Below, piece by piece: positions 45,419 through 53,904 of a stretch of 64,000 bases of DNA (position 1 is its first letter; the number at the start of each line of letters is the position of its first letter). Origin of the DNA: Filimonas sp. (lineage in GTDB: Bacteria; Bacteroidota; Bacteroidia; Chitinophagales; Chitinophagaceae); NCBI GenBank assembly GCA_017306865.1, contig JAFKHH010000028.1:1-64000 (forward strand). The letters run 5' to 3'. The notes under the pieces were generated by a model. It saw nothing but the letters and a program-made list of their open reading frames with translations. It was not told the DNA's origin and did no database searches. The position numbers and the translations under genes are program-made.

Positions 45419-47392
45419 ATGTTAGATGCAAAAATTCCCGCCGGGCCATTAGACCAGAAATGGACAGAATACAAAGGACATTGTAAGCTGGTGAATCCTG
45501 CCAATAAGCGTAAGTTGGAAGTGATTGTAATTGGGACTGGTTTGGCTGGTGCATCCGCAGCTGCTGCGCTGGGTGAACTGGGTTATAAGGTAAAAGCATT
45601 TTGCTTCCAGGATTCCCCACGTCGTGCGCACTCTATTGCTGCACAGGGTGGTATTAACGCAGCAAAGAACTATCAGAATGATGGTGACTCTGTTTTCCGT
45701 TTGTTTTATGATACAATTAAAGGTGGTGACTACCGCGCGCGTGAGTCCAACGTGCATCGCCTTGCGGAAGTAAGTGCGAACATCATAGACCAGTGCGTGG
45801 CACAGGGTGTACCTTTTGCCCGTGAGTATGGTGGATTGCTGAGTAACCGCTCTTTTGGTGGTACACAGGTACAAAGAACTTTCTATGCTGCAGGCCAGAC
45901 GGGCCAGCAGTTGCTGATAGGTGCTTACCAGGCGCTGGAACGCCAGATAGCACTGGGTAATGTAACAATGTATTCCCGCCACGAAATGCTGGAAGTAGTA
46001 GTAATAGATGGTAAAACGCGCGGCATTATTGCACGTGACCTCGTTACCGGTGAACTGGAAAGACATTTCGGCCACGCAGTATTGCTGTGCAGCGGCGGAT
46101 ATGGTAACGTATTTTATCTTTCTACAAACGCTATGGGCAGTAACGTAACTGCTGCATGGAAGGCGCATAAGAAAGGTGCTTACTTCGGTAACCCTTGCTA
46201 TACACAAATTCACCCGACATGTATCCCGGTATCTGGCGACCACCAGTCTAAGCTGACGCTGATGTCTGAGTCGCTGCGTAACGATGGACGTATATGGGTG
46301 CCTAAGAAAAAAGACGACAACCGCAAAGCGGCTGATATACCTGAAGAGGAAAGAGATTATTATCTGGAAAGAAGATACCCTGCGTTTGGTAACCTGGTGC
46401 CGCGTGACGTTGCGTCCCGTGCTGCGAAGGAAAGATGCGATGCGGGCTATGGTGTGGGTACTTCTAAGCAAGCAGTTTATCTTGACTTTGCTGAAGCGGT
46501 AATCCGTTATGGTAAGATCGAGTGTGGTAAGCAAGGTATAGACAATCCATCTGCTGCGGTGATCCGTCAGCATGGTTTGGATGTGGTGAAAGAGAAATAT
46601 GGTAACCTGTTTGATATGTATGACAAGATCACAGGTGAGAATCCATACGAAATGCCAATGCGTATTTACCCTGCGGTACACTATACAATGGGTGGCTTGT
46701 GGGTTGACTACGAATTGCAGACAACAGTACCGGGCTTGTATTGCCTGGGCGAAGCTAACTTCAGCGACCACGGTGCTAACCGCTTAGGTGCATCTGCACT
46801 GATGCAGGGCCTGGCTGATGGCTACTTCGTAATACCTTATACTATTGGTAACTTCCTGGCTGACGAGATCTATAACAAACCGGTTTCTACAGATCACGAA
46901 GCATTTGTACAGGCAGAGAAAGAGGTGAGTGACCGCATTAATCACCTGATGAACATCAAGGGTAAGCAAACGGTGGAGAGCCTGCACAAACGCCTGGGTA
47001 AGATTATGTGGGAGAAATGTGGTATGGAGCGTACTGCGGAAGGCCTGACAGAGGCGATCGAAGAGATCCGCCAACTGAAAAAAGAATTCTGGAGCGACGT
47101 AAAAATACCGGGTAGCATTAGTGAGTTTAACCCTGAATTAGATAAAGCAGGCCGCGTGGCTGACTTTATAGAATTAGGTGAGTTGATGTGTATAGACGCA
47201 CTTAACAGAAACGAAAGCTGTGGTGGCCACTTCCGTGGTGAATATCAAACGCCGGATGGTGAAGCGCAACGTGACGATGCAAACTACATGTATGTAGCTG
47301 CTTGGCAATATAAAGCGGAGCACGAGTGGGAATTGCATAAAGAGGTGCTGAATTATGAGGTGATTAAGCCGACGCAGAGGAATTATAAATAA
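45419..47392 (+). CDS. sdhA: Succinate dehydrogenase/fumarate reductase flavoprotein subunit
   Basis: 657 residues. FAD-binding motif [20 protein letters not shown] near 36-55, the flavin-linking histidine in [16 protein letters not shown], substrate-site HPTCIP, and [11 protein letters not shown] and [20 protein letters not shown] toward the end of the FAD domain. Length fits the long Bacteroidota type. It oxidises succinate in the TCA cycle. The gap to sdhC is 222 bases and contains a TCACGATT-type repeat at 45216-45246. Confidence 0.97.
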   Translation: MLDAKIPAGPLDQKWTEYKGHCKLVNPANKRKLEVIVIGTGLAGASAAAALGELGYKVKAFCFQDSPRRAHSIAAQGGINAAKNYQNDGDSVFRLFYDTIKGGDYRARESNVHRLAEVSANIIDQCVAQGVPFAREYGGLLSNRSFGGTQVQRTFYAAGQTGQQLLIGAYQALERQIALGNVTMYSRHEMLEVVVIDGKTRGIIARDLVTGELERHFGHAVLLCSGGYGNVFYLSTNAMGSNVTAAWKAHKKGAYFGNPCYTQIHPTCIPVSGDHQSKLTLMSESLRNDGRIWVPKKKDDNRKAADIPEEERDYYLERRYPAFGNLVPRDVASRAAKERCDAGYGVGTSKQAVYLDFAEAVIRYGKIECGKQGIDNPSAAVIRQHGLDVVKEKYGNLFDMYDKITGENPYEMPMRIYPAVHYTMGGLWVDYELQTTVPGLYCLGEANFSDHGANRLGASALMQGLADGYFVIPYTIGNFLADEIYNKPVSTDHEAFVQAEKEVSDRINHLMNIKGKQTVESLHKRLGKIMWEKCGMERTAEGLTEAIEEIRQLKKEFWSDVKIPGSISEFNPELDKAGRVADFIELGELMCIDALNRNESCGGHFRGEYQTPDGEAQRDDANYMYVAAWQYKAEHEWELHKEVLNYEVIKPTQRNYK

Positions 47393-47494
47393 TAGTTTTA
47401 TTGTTGTATGGTTTAATTGTTATGACTGATGCAACAATGAGCGTTTTGTAATAGCGTACGGTTTTGATTTTTTATTGCTATACCTGATAACCCT

Positions 47495-47874
47495 ATGGAA
47501 CCCAAAAGATATTTGAAGTTAAATGACATTGAAGCATATAAGATCGCTTTTCATTTGAGTAATTATGTGTGGGATGTTATTGAGAAATGGAATGTTTTGC
47601 AAAGCGTACAGTTGGAGAACAATTTGTGACTGCTGTAGATTCTATTTCAGCAAATATTGCGGAGGGCTTTGGGCGGTATGGCAAGAAGGATAAGATTAAG
47701 TTTTTTTATTATAGCAAAGGTTCTTTGACTGAATGTTTGGATTGGAATCAAAAATCGAAAGTAAGAAGATTGCTTTCGGAGGAAGAGTACCAGTATATAT
47801 ACAACGAATTGCAACGCTTACCCAAAGCGATCAATTCATTGATTATGTACACTAATCAAAAACTGAAGGTATAA
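47495..47874 (+). pseudogene. Four-helix-bundle (23S rRNA intervening-type) protein, frameshifted
   Basis: The gene begins MEPKRYLKLNDIEAYKIAF at 47495 and runs to WNV, then continues in a different frame with FAKRTVGEQFVTAVDSISAN and IAEGFGRYGKKDKIKFFYYS to 47874. The two parts together make a normal 126-residue member of the S23/IVP four-helix-bundle family. The break is at the T-run at 47595-47598: one extra T would restore WNVFAKRTVG. This is either a recent mutation or a sequencing error. It sits between sdhA and sdhB, where it does not belong to the complex. Family function is unknown. Confidence 0.75.
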
Positions 47875-47913
47875 CAGACCATTAAACAATGTAACCATTT
47901 AACAATTTAACGA

Positions 47914-48678
47914 ATGGAACACTATAACATGAACCTGACGCTGAAAGTATGGCGCCAGGAGGATAGTCAAAAGAAAGGAAATTTCGAAACATATAAGGTG
48001 GAGAATATTTCTTCGGAAATGTCTTTCCTGGAAATGTTTGATGTGCTGAATGAGCGATTAATACAGGAGAACAAAGAGCCAATAGCATTCGATCACGATT
48101 GCCGTGAAGGTATCTGTGGTGCATGCTCTATGTATATAGATGGTAAACCGCATGGTCCGTGGGAGCAGAATACGACGTGCCAGTTGCACATGCGTGCGTT
48201 CAAAGATGGTGACACTGTAGTAGTAGAGCCTTGGAGAGCAAAAGCCTTCCCTGTGATCAAAGACTTAGTAGTGGACCGTACTGCATTTGACCGTATCATC
48301 CAGGCCGGTGGTTACATTTCTGTAAACACGGGTAACGCAGTAGATGCAAACGCATTGCCTGTGGAAAAAGCAAAAGCGGATGAATCATTTGCATCTGCAG
48401 CATGTATCGGTTGTGGTGCATGTGTGGCAGCTTGTAAAAACAGCTCTGCTATGCTGTTTGTAAGCGCGAAGGTAACGCATCTGGCATTGTTGCCACAGGG
48501 TGGCCCTGAGCGTAAAACGCGTGTGGTAGATATGATTGCCCAGATGGATAAAGAAGGCTTCGGTGCATGTACTTCTACAGGTGCTTGTGAGGCAACTTGC
48601 CCTAAAGGTATCTCCATCAGCAACATTGCAAGGCTGAATAAAGAGTTTACACTCGCCAGCTTGCTATCAGAGAAATAA
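47914..48678 (+). CDS. sdhB: Succinate dehydrogenase/fumarate reductase iron-sulfur subunit
   Basis: 254 residues. The 2Fe-2S cluster cysteines are in [16 protein letters not shown], the 4Fe-4S/3Fe-4S ligands in [15 protein letters not shown] and [17 protein letters not shown] 47914 is used; ATG 47929 ([10 protein letters not shown]) is an alternative start. It carries electrons from SdhA to the membrane subunit. Separated from sdhA by the frameshifted four-helix-bundle gene. Confidence 0.97.
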   Translation: MEHYNMNLTLKVWRQEDSQKKGNFETYKVENISSEMSFLEMFDVLNERLIQENKEPIAFDHDCREGICGACSMYIDGKPHGPWEQNTTCQLHMRAFKDGDTVVVEPWRAKAFPVIKDLVVDRTAFDRIIQAGGYISVNTGNAVDANALPVEKAKADESFASAACIGCGACVAACKNSSAMLFVSAKVTHLALLPQGGPERKTRVVDMIAQMDKEGFGACTSTGACEATCPKGISISNIARLNKEFTLASLLSEK

Positions 48679-48706
48679 ACATTGTTTCTATACGTAAATG
48701 TTAAGC

Positions 48707-48732
48707 AAGGGCTGTCATTATTGATGGCCCTT
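48707..48732 (+). terminator. Terminator of the sdh operon
   Basis: Stem 48707-48717 with 48722-48732 (AAGGGC / GCCCTT core, two wobble pairs), loop TTAT, then TTTAATTG. Confidence 0.7.
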
Positions 48733-48804
48733 TTTAATTGTTACATGGTTAAATTGCCTTATTGTTGAATGATTGTTCAATGCTGTTGAATTAAGAAACA
48801 GCCG

Positions 48805-48864
48805 GATCTTCCATATCTGTAAAAGCCTGATTGCATTAACCTGTTGAGCGAGATATGGAATATC
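48805..48864 (-). repeat. Dispersed 60-bp palindromic repeat, copy C
   Basis: Arms GATCTTCCATATCT (48805-48818) and AGATATGGAATATC (48851-48864), one mismatch. GAGCG before the right arm and TGTAAAAG after the left arm show it is in reverse orientation relative to copies A and B. Confidence 0.8.
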
Positions 48865-48930
48865 TTTTAGTCTTTTTGTGGGCTTAATTCAACGGCATTT
48901 AATCATTATTTGAAGCTGAGCTAAAATTAT

Positions 48931-50040
48931 ATGCGAAAGTTGTATTCATTATATTATGCTTCATTACCTATCCGTAGCGTGGTTACGGATGATAGGCTTT
49001 ATATACTGAACGATGCGGAAGTGAATGCGATAAAAAAGCGGGAGCATGTAGCTTTGTTGGTTTCTGCATTTTATGGCGCTATGGGCGTTGTCCTGCTGAT
49101 CATACCTCAATATTATTTCCCCTGGATATTTCCTAAGACTATTATGCAGGCTTGGGGGAGACAGTTCGAGTTGCCTTTAATCTTCTGGGCATATAGTGTA
49201 CTGCTGGTGTATATAGAATTGGTTTTGCTAACGCTTCTGAATATCTGGTGTGCGCATGAGGTAGCAGTGGCTACAGGATTTTTGAACTATGATAACAAGT
49301 ATGCAGATCACAGGCAAAAAATGATGATTGATATAGGGCTGGAGAAAAAGAACAAGCAGATATTGAAATATGGGATAGATCCTTTGCAGCAGGCAAACAG
49401 GAAGGTGGTACTGTTGTGGAACCTGATGTTTATGCTCAAAGCAACGTTATCCAATTTTGTATTTAAATTGTTTATTGAGCGTGTATGTGGCCGCTATGCT
49501 GCGCGCGTATTAAAAGACATTGTGGGTATTCCTATTTTTGCTTTTTGGGATGCTTTTGCCACATATTCTATTTTGAATAAGGCTAAGATCATTATTATGG
49601 GGCAAAATTTTATAGAGGGTATGGCGCAGGCTATTTATAAAGCGCAGCCGCCTACAGAATCATTCAAATTGTTACTATATGATACCATGCAATACATTGC
49701 CATCAGCAAAAGGGATTTTCACGAAAATCATTACCTGCTGACGAAAAATCTGTTTGAGTTGTATGATGTAACAATAAAGGAGAAGCACTTACTGGATGAT
49801 AGTTATTTACAAAGATTAGAAACAATACCTGGGCAGGAACGTAAAATTGTAGTACTGTTGATCATTGCAGGGTTCTTACTGGATGGGAAGATCTCTGCGC
49901 GGGAAAAAAGGAAGATCAGGCTGATGAATGAAGACGGTATATTGAAAGAATCAGAAGCGACTATAGAGCGATGGGCACACGATTTTATGTATGGTAAAGG
50001 GCTTGATGAATTGCTGCGGAAATATATAGGGAATGGCTAA
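48931..50040 (+). CDS. Membrane protein of unknown function, TerB-like C-terminus possible
   Basis: 369 residues. Two strong membrane segments (VALLVSAFYGAMGVVLLIIP and ELPLIFWAYSVLLVYIELVL) near 41-60 and 80-105, further hydrophobic stretches near 165-220, and a helical C-terminal third whose RKIVVLLIIAGFLLDGKIS and EKRKIRLMNEDG recall the acidic TerB-type fold. I do not recognise a named family with certainty. It is flanked by copies C and D of the dispersed repeat. Confidence 0.65.
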   Translation: MRKLYSLYYASLPIRSVVTDDRLYILNDAEVNAIKKREHVALLVSAFYGAMGVVLLIIPQYYFPWIFPKTIMQAWGRQFELPLIFWAYSVLLVYIELVLLTLLNIWCAHEVAVATGFLNYDNKYADHRQKMMIDIGLEKKNKQILKYGIDPLQQANRKVVLLWNLMFMLKATLSNFVFKLFIERVCGRYAARVLKDIVGIPIFAFWDAFATYSILNKAKIIIMGQNFIEGMAQAIYKAQPPTESFKLLLYDTMQYIAISKRDFHENHYLLTKNLFELYDVTIKEKHLLDDSYLQRLETIPGQERKIVVLLIIAGFLLDGKISAREKRKIRLMNEDGILKESEATIERWAHDFMYGKGLDELLRKYIGNG

Positions 50041-50083
50041 ATTGTTTTATTGTTGAATTGATATGTAGTCAAGAAATACCGTT

Positions 50084-50145
50084 AGATATTCCATATCTGC
50101 AAGCGCATGATGTTATTACACTTACGAGCGAGATATGGAATATCT
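50084..50145 (-). repeat. Dispersed 60-bp palindromic repeat, copy D
   Basis: Perfect 15-bp arms AGATATTCCATATCT (50084-50098) and complement (50131-50145), internal GAGCG as in copy C. Confidence 0.85.
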
Positions 50146-50190
50146 TTCAGCCTCTTGATCTAAAGATATTTGATCCCAATGAATTAGTTT

Positions 50191-50328
50191 ATGTGCGATA
50201 ATGATAATAAAAGGATGGAGCTTTTACATTTGAAAGCAGCAGCTTTAATAAGGGCGGTGATGAAGTATAACGGCGTTAGTGAAGGAAGATATAAGATAGA
50301 AAACCCTAACCCGATCGAAACAATGTAA
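50191..50328 (+). CDS. Possible 45-residue small protein
   Basis: ATG to TAA frame of 45 residues: MCDNDNKRMELLHLKAAALI, then RAVMKYNGVSEGRYKIENPN and PIETM. The composition (a basic amphipathic helix followed by a polar tail) looks coding-like and no repeat overlaps it. It fills the otherwise empty 210 bases between repeat D and trmN6. Nothing similar comes to mind. Confidence 0.35.
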   Translation: MCDNDNKRMELLHLKAAALIRAVMKYNGVSEGRYKIENPNPIETM

Positions 50329-50354
50329 CCATGTAACAATTAAACAATTCACGA

Positions 50355-51068
50355 ATGTCTAATTCCTTCTTTCAATTTAAACAATTTACCATACAGCAGG
50401 AGCGCTGTGCTATGAAGGTATGCACAGATGCGTGCTTATTTGGCGCATGGCTGGCAGGGGAGATGCGGAATAGGGAAATAGATCGTGCATTGGATATAGG
50501 CGCGGGAACGGGCTTGTTATCACTTATGATAGCACAGCAACTGAATGCTACAATAGATGCGGTGGAAATAGATGAAGCGGCTGCGCAACAGGCTGCAGAA
50601 AATATGAATGCTAGTAATTGGCGGGAACGATTAAGCGTGCATAATAAAGGCGCACAGGAGTATGACGCAGAGAAGTATGATCTTATCTTTTCCAATCCAC
50701 CATTTTTTGAAGGCGATCTGAAGAGCGATGATAAAAAGAGAAACCTGGCATTGCATAGTACGGAATTGTCCTTGCAGGAACTGATTGTTACAGTAAAAAG
50801 ACTATTGCTGCCGCAAGGTTATTTCGCTGTGTTATTGCCTTATCACAGAGCAGAAGAGTGGGCCGGATTGGCTGAAGAGAACGGCTTGCATGTACAGCAG
50901 CAGGTGAATGTAAAACAAACACCGAAGCATAATTATTTTAGAAGCATGCTATTGTTTGGTGAGACAAAAAATGAAAAAAATATTTCGGAGATCACGATCA
51001 AGGGTGCAGATAATGAATACACGCAAGACTTCATAAACTTATTAAAGGATTATTACCTGTATTTATAA
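50355..51068 (+). CDS. trmN6: tRNA1(Val) adenine-37 N6-methyltransferase
   Basis: 237 residues. The N-terminal FKQFTIQQERCAMKVCTDAC, LFGAWL, then the SAM motif ALDIGAGTGLLSLMIA (45-60) and the catalytic IFSNPPFFEGD with NPPF at 114-117, are the pattern of YfiC/TrmN6. It methylates A37 of tRNA-Val in the cytoplasm. Length is typical. Confidence 0.92.
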   Translation: MSNSFFQFKQFTIQQERCAMKVCTDACLFGAWLAGEMRNREIDRALDIGAGTGLLSLMIAQQLNATIDAVEIDEAAAQQAAENMNASNWRERLSVHNKGAQEYDAEKYDLIFSNPPFFEGDLKSDDKKRNLALHSTELSLQELIVTVKRLLLPQGYFAVLLPYHRAEEWAGLAEENGLHVQQQVNVKQTPKHNYFRSMLLFGETKNEKNISEITIKGADNEYTQDFINLLKDYYLYL

Positions 51069-51148
51069 TTTGAGATTTGAAATTTGAGATGAGTTGTAAG
51101 CGTAAGCAATTTCAAATATTAAATCTCAAATTTCAAATCCTTTATGCC
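51069..51148. repeat. ATTTGAAATTTGAGAT inverted repeat between convergent genes
   Basis: ATTTGAGATTTGAAATTTGAG at about 51069 faces AAATCTCAAATTTCAAAT at about 51123, giving a long AT-rich hairpin that may end both transcripts. Similar stretches occur at 37272-37342, 43968 and inside hscB at 52948. Confidence 0.6.
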
Positions 51149-52360
51149 TTAATGTCTTAGTGGCACGCCTGCGTAATCCGCTAAGTAATCAAACGCCTTC
51201 GTCAACTTTCCATTCTCTAGTATGGTAGCTCTTGTAATAGCATCATTACCGCCAGTGAGTAAATCCTGTAACACATACTTGATCAGTTGCTCGCCGAAGT
51301 AGCGGCTTGCATCGCGTGGCAGTTCATTCGGTAAATTACCTACAGCCATTACATCTACATGTTCAGGTAGGTAAGGCGCCTCTTTGGTACGTGTGCTTTT
51401 GTTGACGCCATATACAGGGCTTTCCATTTTTGCATCGCCAAGATTACAAGGGATGCTTCCGCCTTCATCATCTGTAATGTCCGCTATGGTTTGTATGCGA
51501 AAATCCGGGCGTTGCATGGTTTCCCATTCGAATAGGCGCGGTACATTTTTGTCCCAATAAATGCCATTCATCAGTACATCTGTATGTGCGCAATAGGATT
51601 CAAAAATGCAGTTGTATTGCTCCGGGTTATGGTGAAAGTCTTCGCGATTGTAAGTGCCGGTAGTTTTATGGCGGTACAGATCCTGCCCTTTCAGATGTAC
51701 ATATACAGGATAGTTAAAGGTGCGTTGTACAAACTCATCCGGTTCCACTTCCTGTACATCTACCAGGTTCATCACTTCTACAATGCCATGTGCTACCCGG
51801 CCGCTGCCCGTAACGGCTATTTTGATATTGGGAAGTTTTAACCCAAAGTATGTATGAATGAGTGCGCGATAATCCTTTTGTGCATATACACGCCCCAGCT
51901 CAAAGGAGCCTGTGCGGTGCCCGTAAGCCATGAGGCCGTTGTGGGCGCCTACTACGCCTGCAAAAAAGCCAAAGCCAATAATACGCTGGCCATCTTCATG
52001 CTCGAGGCATTCATAATCTATCAGCGTGATATTCTTTTCTACCATAGCCCGCATAAGGCCCTGGTTGTATGGTTGTTTCTTTTTGGTATGAGAGAAAAAC
52101 AGGTATTTCTTATTGGGAATGAGCATACTTACGGGCACTTCTTTAATGCCAAGAAGGATGTCACAATGGGACACGTCGCCTGTAACAGTTATGCCTGCCT
52201 GCCTGTATTCTTCATCGGAGAAGCACCTGCCGGGGGAAGATTCTGCCACTACAGTTACGCCGGGTACATGTTTATTGATCCATTTGCACTGAGAGGGCGT
52301 GAGCGCCACGCGGTTGTCCGGGGGAGTTTTTCCTTCTTTAATAAGGCCTATCGTCAGCAT
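51149..52360 (-). CDS. Saccharopine dehydrogenase (LYS1-like) / alanine dehydrogenase-fold enzyme
   Basis: 403 residues. N-terminal IGLIKEGKTPPDNRVALTPS (the RVALTP signature of the AlaDH/PNT fold), LLGIKEVP, then FAGVVGAHNGLMAYG and the dinucleotide-binding KIAVTGSGRVAHGIVEVM. These fit NAD-dependent saccharopine dehydrogenase of the LYS1 type, present in several Bacteroidota. Exact substrate is less certain than the fold. Convergent with trmN6. Confidence 0.82.
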   Translation of the reverse strand: MLTIGLIKEGKTPPDNRVALTPSQCKWINKHVPGVTVVAESSPGRCFSDEEYRQAGITVTGDVSHCDILLGIKEVPVSMLIPNKKYLFFSHTKKKQPYNQGLMRAMVEKNITLIDYECLEHEDGQRIIGFGFFAGVVGAHNGLMAYGHRTGSFELGRVYAQKDYRALIHTYFGLKLPNIKIAVTGSGRVAHGIVEVMNLVDVQEVEPDEFVQRTFNYPVYVHLKGQDLYRHKTTGTYNREDFHHNPEQYNCIFESYCAHTDVLMNGIYWDKNVPRLFEWETMQRPDFRIQTIADITDDEGGSIPCNLGDAKMESPVYGVNKSTRTKEAPYLPEHVDVMAVGNLPNELPRDASRYFGEQLIKYVLQDLLTGGNDAITRATILENGKLTKAFDYLADYAGVPLRH

Positions 52361-52600
52361 TCGTTTATTTTTGCATCAGCAATATACTGTAATTTATAAA
52401 CATTCGTTATTCTAAAGTTGCATAATCCCGCCAAATTGGTAGAGTATGCAAGTGTAAAAACGCAGATAATTGCAAAACTTCACCGCTGAGACGGGGAGGA
52501 CGGAGTGTTTCGCAGGGATATATAAAACATTTTCTTTCTTATTTCTGCGTAACTCATGCGACCTCTGCGCCTCTGCGGTGAGAAAATCAAACTTTGATGA

Positions 52601-53110
52601 ATGACTTATTTCGAATTATTTAGGCTGCCTGTAACGTTGCAGCCAGATGCTCAGCAGGTAAAAAAGCAGTTTTACGCGTTGAGCAGGCAATACCATCCTG
52701 ACTTCTTTGCCAATGCTTCTGAGGCAGAGCAGGCTGAGGCATTGGAGAAATCGTCGCTGGTAAATAAGGCGTTTAAAATCTTCCAAAGCCAGGATGAGAC
52801 GATCAAATATGTACTGAGGGAGAAGGGATTGTTGCAGGACGACGAAAAATACCACTTGCCGCCCGATTTCCTCATGGAAATGATGGAGCTGAATGAACAA
52901 TTGATGGATGCTAAAATGGAGGGCGACGAAACTGCACTGAACAATGTAAAATCTCAAATTTCAAATCTAAAATCTGAAATATATGAACCTGTGGCAAAAG
53001 TTGTGGCGGATTATCAGGAAGGTATTACTACCGAAAAAGAGCTGTTGCAAGTAAAAGAATTCTACTACAAGAAAAAATATCTTGACAGGATTTTGGCTGG
53101 TATGAATTGA
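52601..53110 (+). CDS. hscB: Fe-S assembly J-domain co-chaperone HscB
   Basis: 169 residues. J-domain with the HPD motif at 32-34 (YHPDFF) and FKIFQSQDETIKYVLREKG, then the C-terminal helical domain (FLMEMMELNEQLMDAKMEGD, KVVADYQEGI) that binds the scaffold IscU. It delivers IscU to HscA. Residues about 116-127 (VKSQISNLKSEI) are encoded by a copy of a dispersed repeat at 52948-52980, an in-frame insertion between two helices. Confidence 0.93.
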   Translation: MTYFELFRLPVTLQPDAQQVKKQFYALSRQYHPDFFANASEAEQAEALEKSSLVNKAFKIFQSQDETIKYVLREKGLLQDDEKYHLPPDFLMEMMELNEQLMDAKMEGDETALNNVKSQISNLKSEIYEPVAKVVADYQEGITTEKELLQVKEFYYKKKYLDRILAGMN

Positions 53111-53229
53111 TGTGCTAATATTGCACCCCGTTCTTTTAGATAATAGTCATTAAGACATTGGTCAATAAGTCATTAGAGTTAATCTTCTTTCGACTGTATA
53201 ATTTTCCATCTTCAATGACTTCGTATGTA

Positions 53230-53313
53230 GCCCAGATGGCGGAATTGGTAGACGCGCTAGACTCAAAATCTGGTTCTCGCAAGGGAGTGCAGGTTCGATT
53301 CCTGTTCTGGGCA
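53230..53313 (+). tRNA. tRNA-Leu, anticodon CAA
   Basis: Acceptor pairs GCCCAGA (53230-53236) with TCTGGGC (53306-53312); D arm around GGAATTGGTAGACGC; anticodon stem CTAGA/TCTGG with loop CTCAAAA giving CAA; long variable arm TTCTCGCAAGGGAG typical of Leu; T arm GCAGG-TTCGATT-CCTGT. CCA is not encoded. The sequence to the right has a different character, so this gene is a probable integration target. Confidence 0.95.
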
Positions 53314-53324
53314 CCCTGATTATC

Positions 53325-53354
53325 AAGCACTTACATAAATAATTGTAGGTGCTT
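53325..53354 (+). terminator. Terminator of the tRNA-Leu gene
   Basis: Stem AAGCACTTAC (53325-53334) with GTAGGTGCTT (53345-53354), one G-T pair, then TTTTTA. Confidence 0.8.
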
Positions 53355-53642
53355 TTTTTATGCCCCAAATTCATTGCACTAAAAATTGCACTAAACTTCA
53401 TTTAAACTGTAAACAATTATGTTGGTTCTCTGTTATATCACTTAAGATTTTTCCTACACAAATTAATTCGTTCCCCTTAGGTGGTGTCAGAATGAACTGA
53501 CACCATTTTTTTATCGGTAGTTGACATACCGAATTCCGCCACTTGGGCAATTCCATCATTCCCTCCTCATATATTTGATGAACCGACTATAGAAAATTGT
53601 ACATTTATTTGTAAATCAATACACCCTATAAACTTTTAAAAA
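53355..53642. other. Junction region at the left end of the AT-rich element
   Basis: No gene. Contains a close direct repeat (CATTGCACTAAA / ATTGCACTAAAC at 53374-53397) and the terminator at 53482-53505. If the tRNA is an attachment site, the left junction should fall between about 53290 and 53400. The other copy of the tRNA 3' end is not in the window. Confidence 0.5.
53482..53505 (+). terminator. Intrinsic terminator without an obvious gene
   Basis: Stem TGGTGTCAG (53482-53490) with CTGACACCA (53497-53505), loop AATGAA, then a run of seven T. No ORF precedes it, so it may end a transcript truncated by integration. Confidence 0.75.
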
Positions 53643-53873
53643 ATGCCTAATTACTACTGTAAATGGTGTGGTAGCAAATATTCAAATGTTACCGCCTTAA
53701 CTTCTGGTTATTGTTCAAAAAATCCTGAACTAAAGAAGCATGCGCTGTACGAAGGCAGTGAGAAATCTCACTATATCTGTAAGTGCTGTGGAAGTAAATA
53801 TTCATCCCTGTCAGCTATGACCTCTGCCTATTGTTCTAAAAGTCCGACTAAAAAACATCAGCCAGCTTTATAA
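53643..53873 (+). CDS. Small protein with two tandem zinc motifs
   Basis: 76 residues made of two copies of one unit: CKWCGSKYSNVTALTSGYC, then KKHALYEG; and CKCCGSKYSSLSAMTSAYC, then KKHQPAL. Each has CxxCG, a third C after 15 residues and an H soon after, so each can bind one zinc. No family name is known to me. It starts the element's first plus-strand gene pair and is 31 bases before the nuclease gene, so they are probably co-transcribed. Confidence 0.7.
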   Translation: MPNYYCKWCGSKYSNVTALTSGYCSKNPELKKHALYEGSEKSHYICKCCGSKYSSLSAMTSAYCSKSPTKKHQPAL

Positions 53874-53904
53874 TTAAGTACAGATACTGATAATAAAAAA
53901 GTAT

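Noticed and set aside
45449-46771. A 440-residue open frame on the minus strand inside sdhA
   Set aside because: It is the antisense shadow of a strongly coding, conserved gene; its composition (many Thr, Val, Cys, His) is not protein-like and it has no known motif.
53136-53401. Minus-strand ORFs over the tRNA-Leu region (up to 79 residues, containing RVPRTGIEPALPCENQ)
   Set aside because: This is the well-known false translation of a tRNA gene antisense strand; the tRNA fold is complete.
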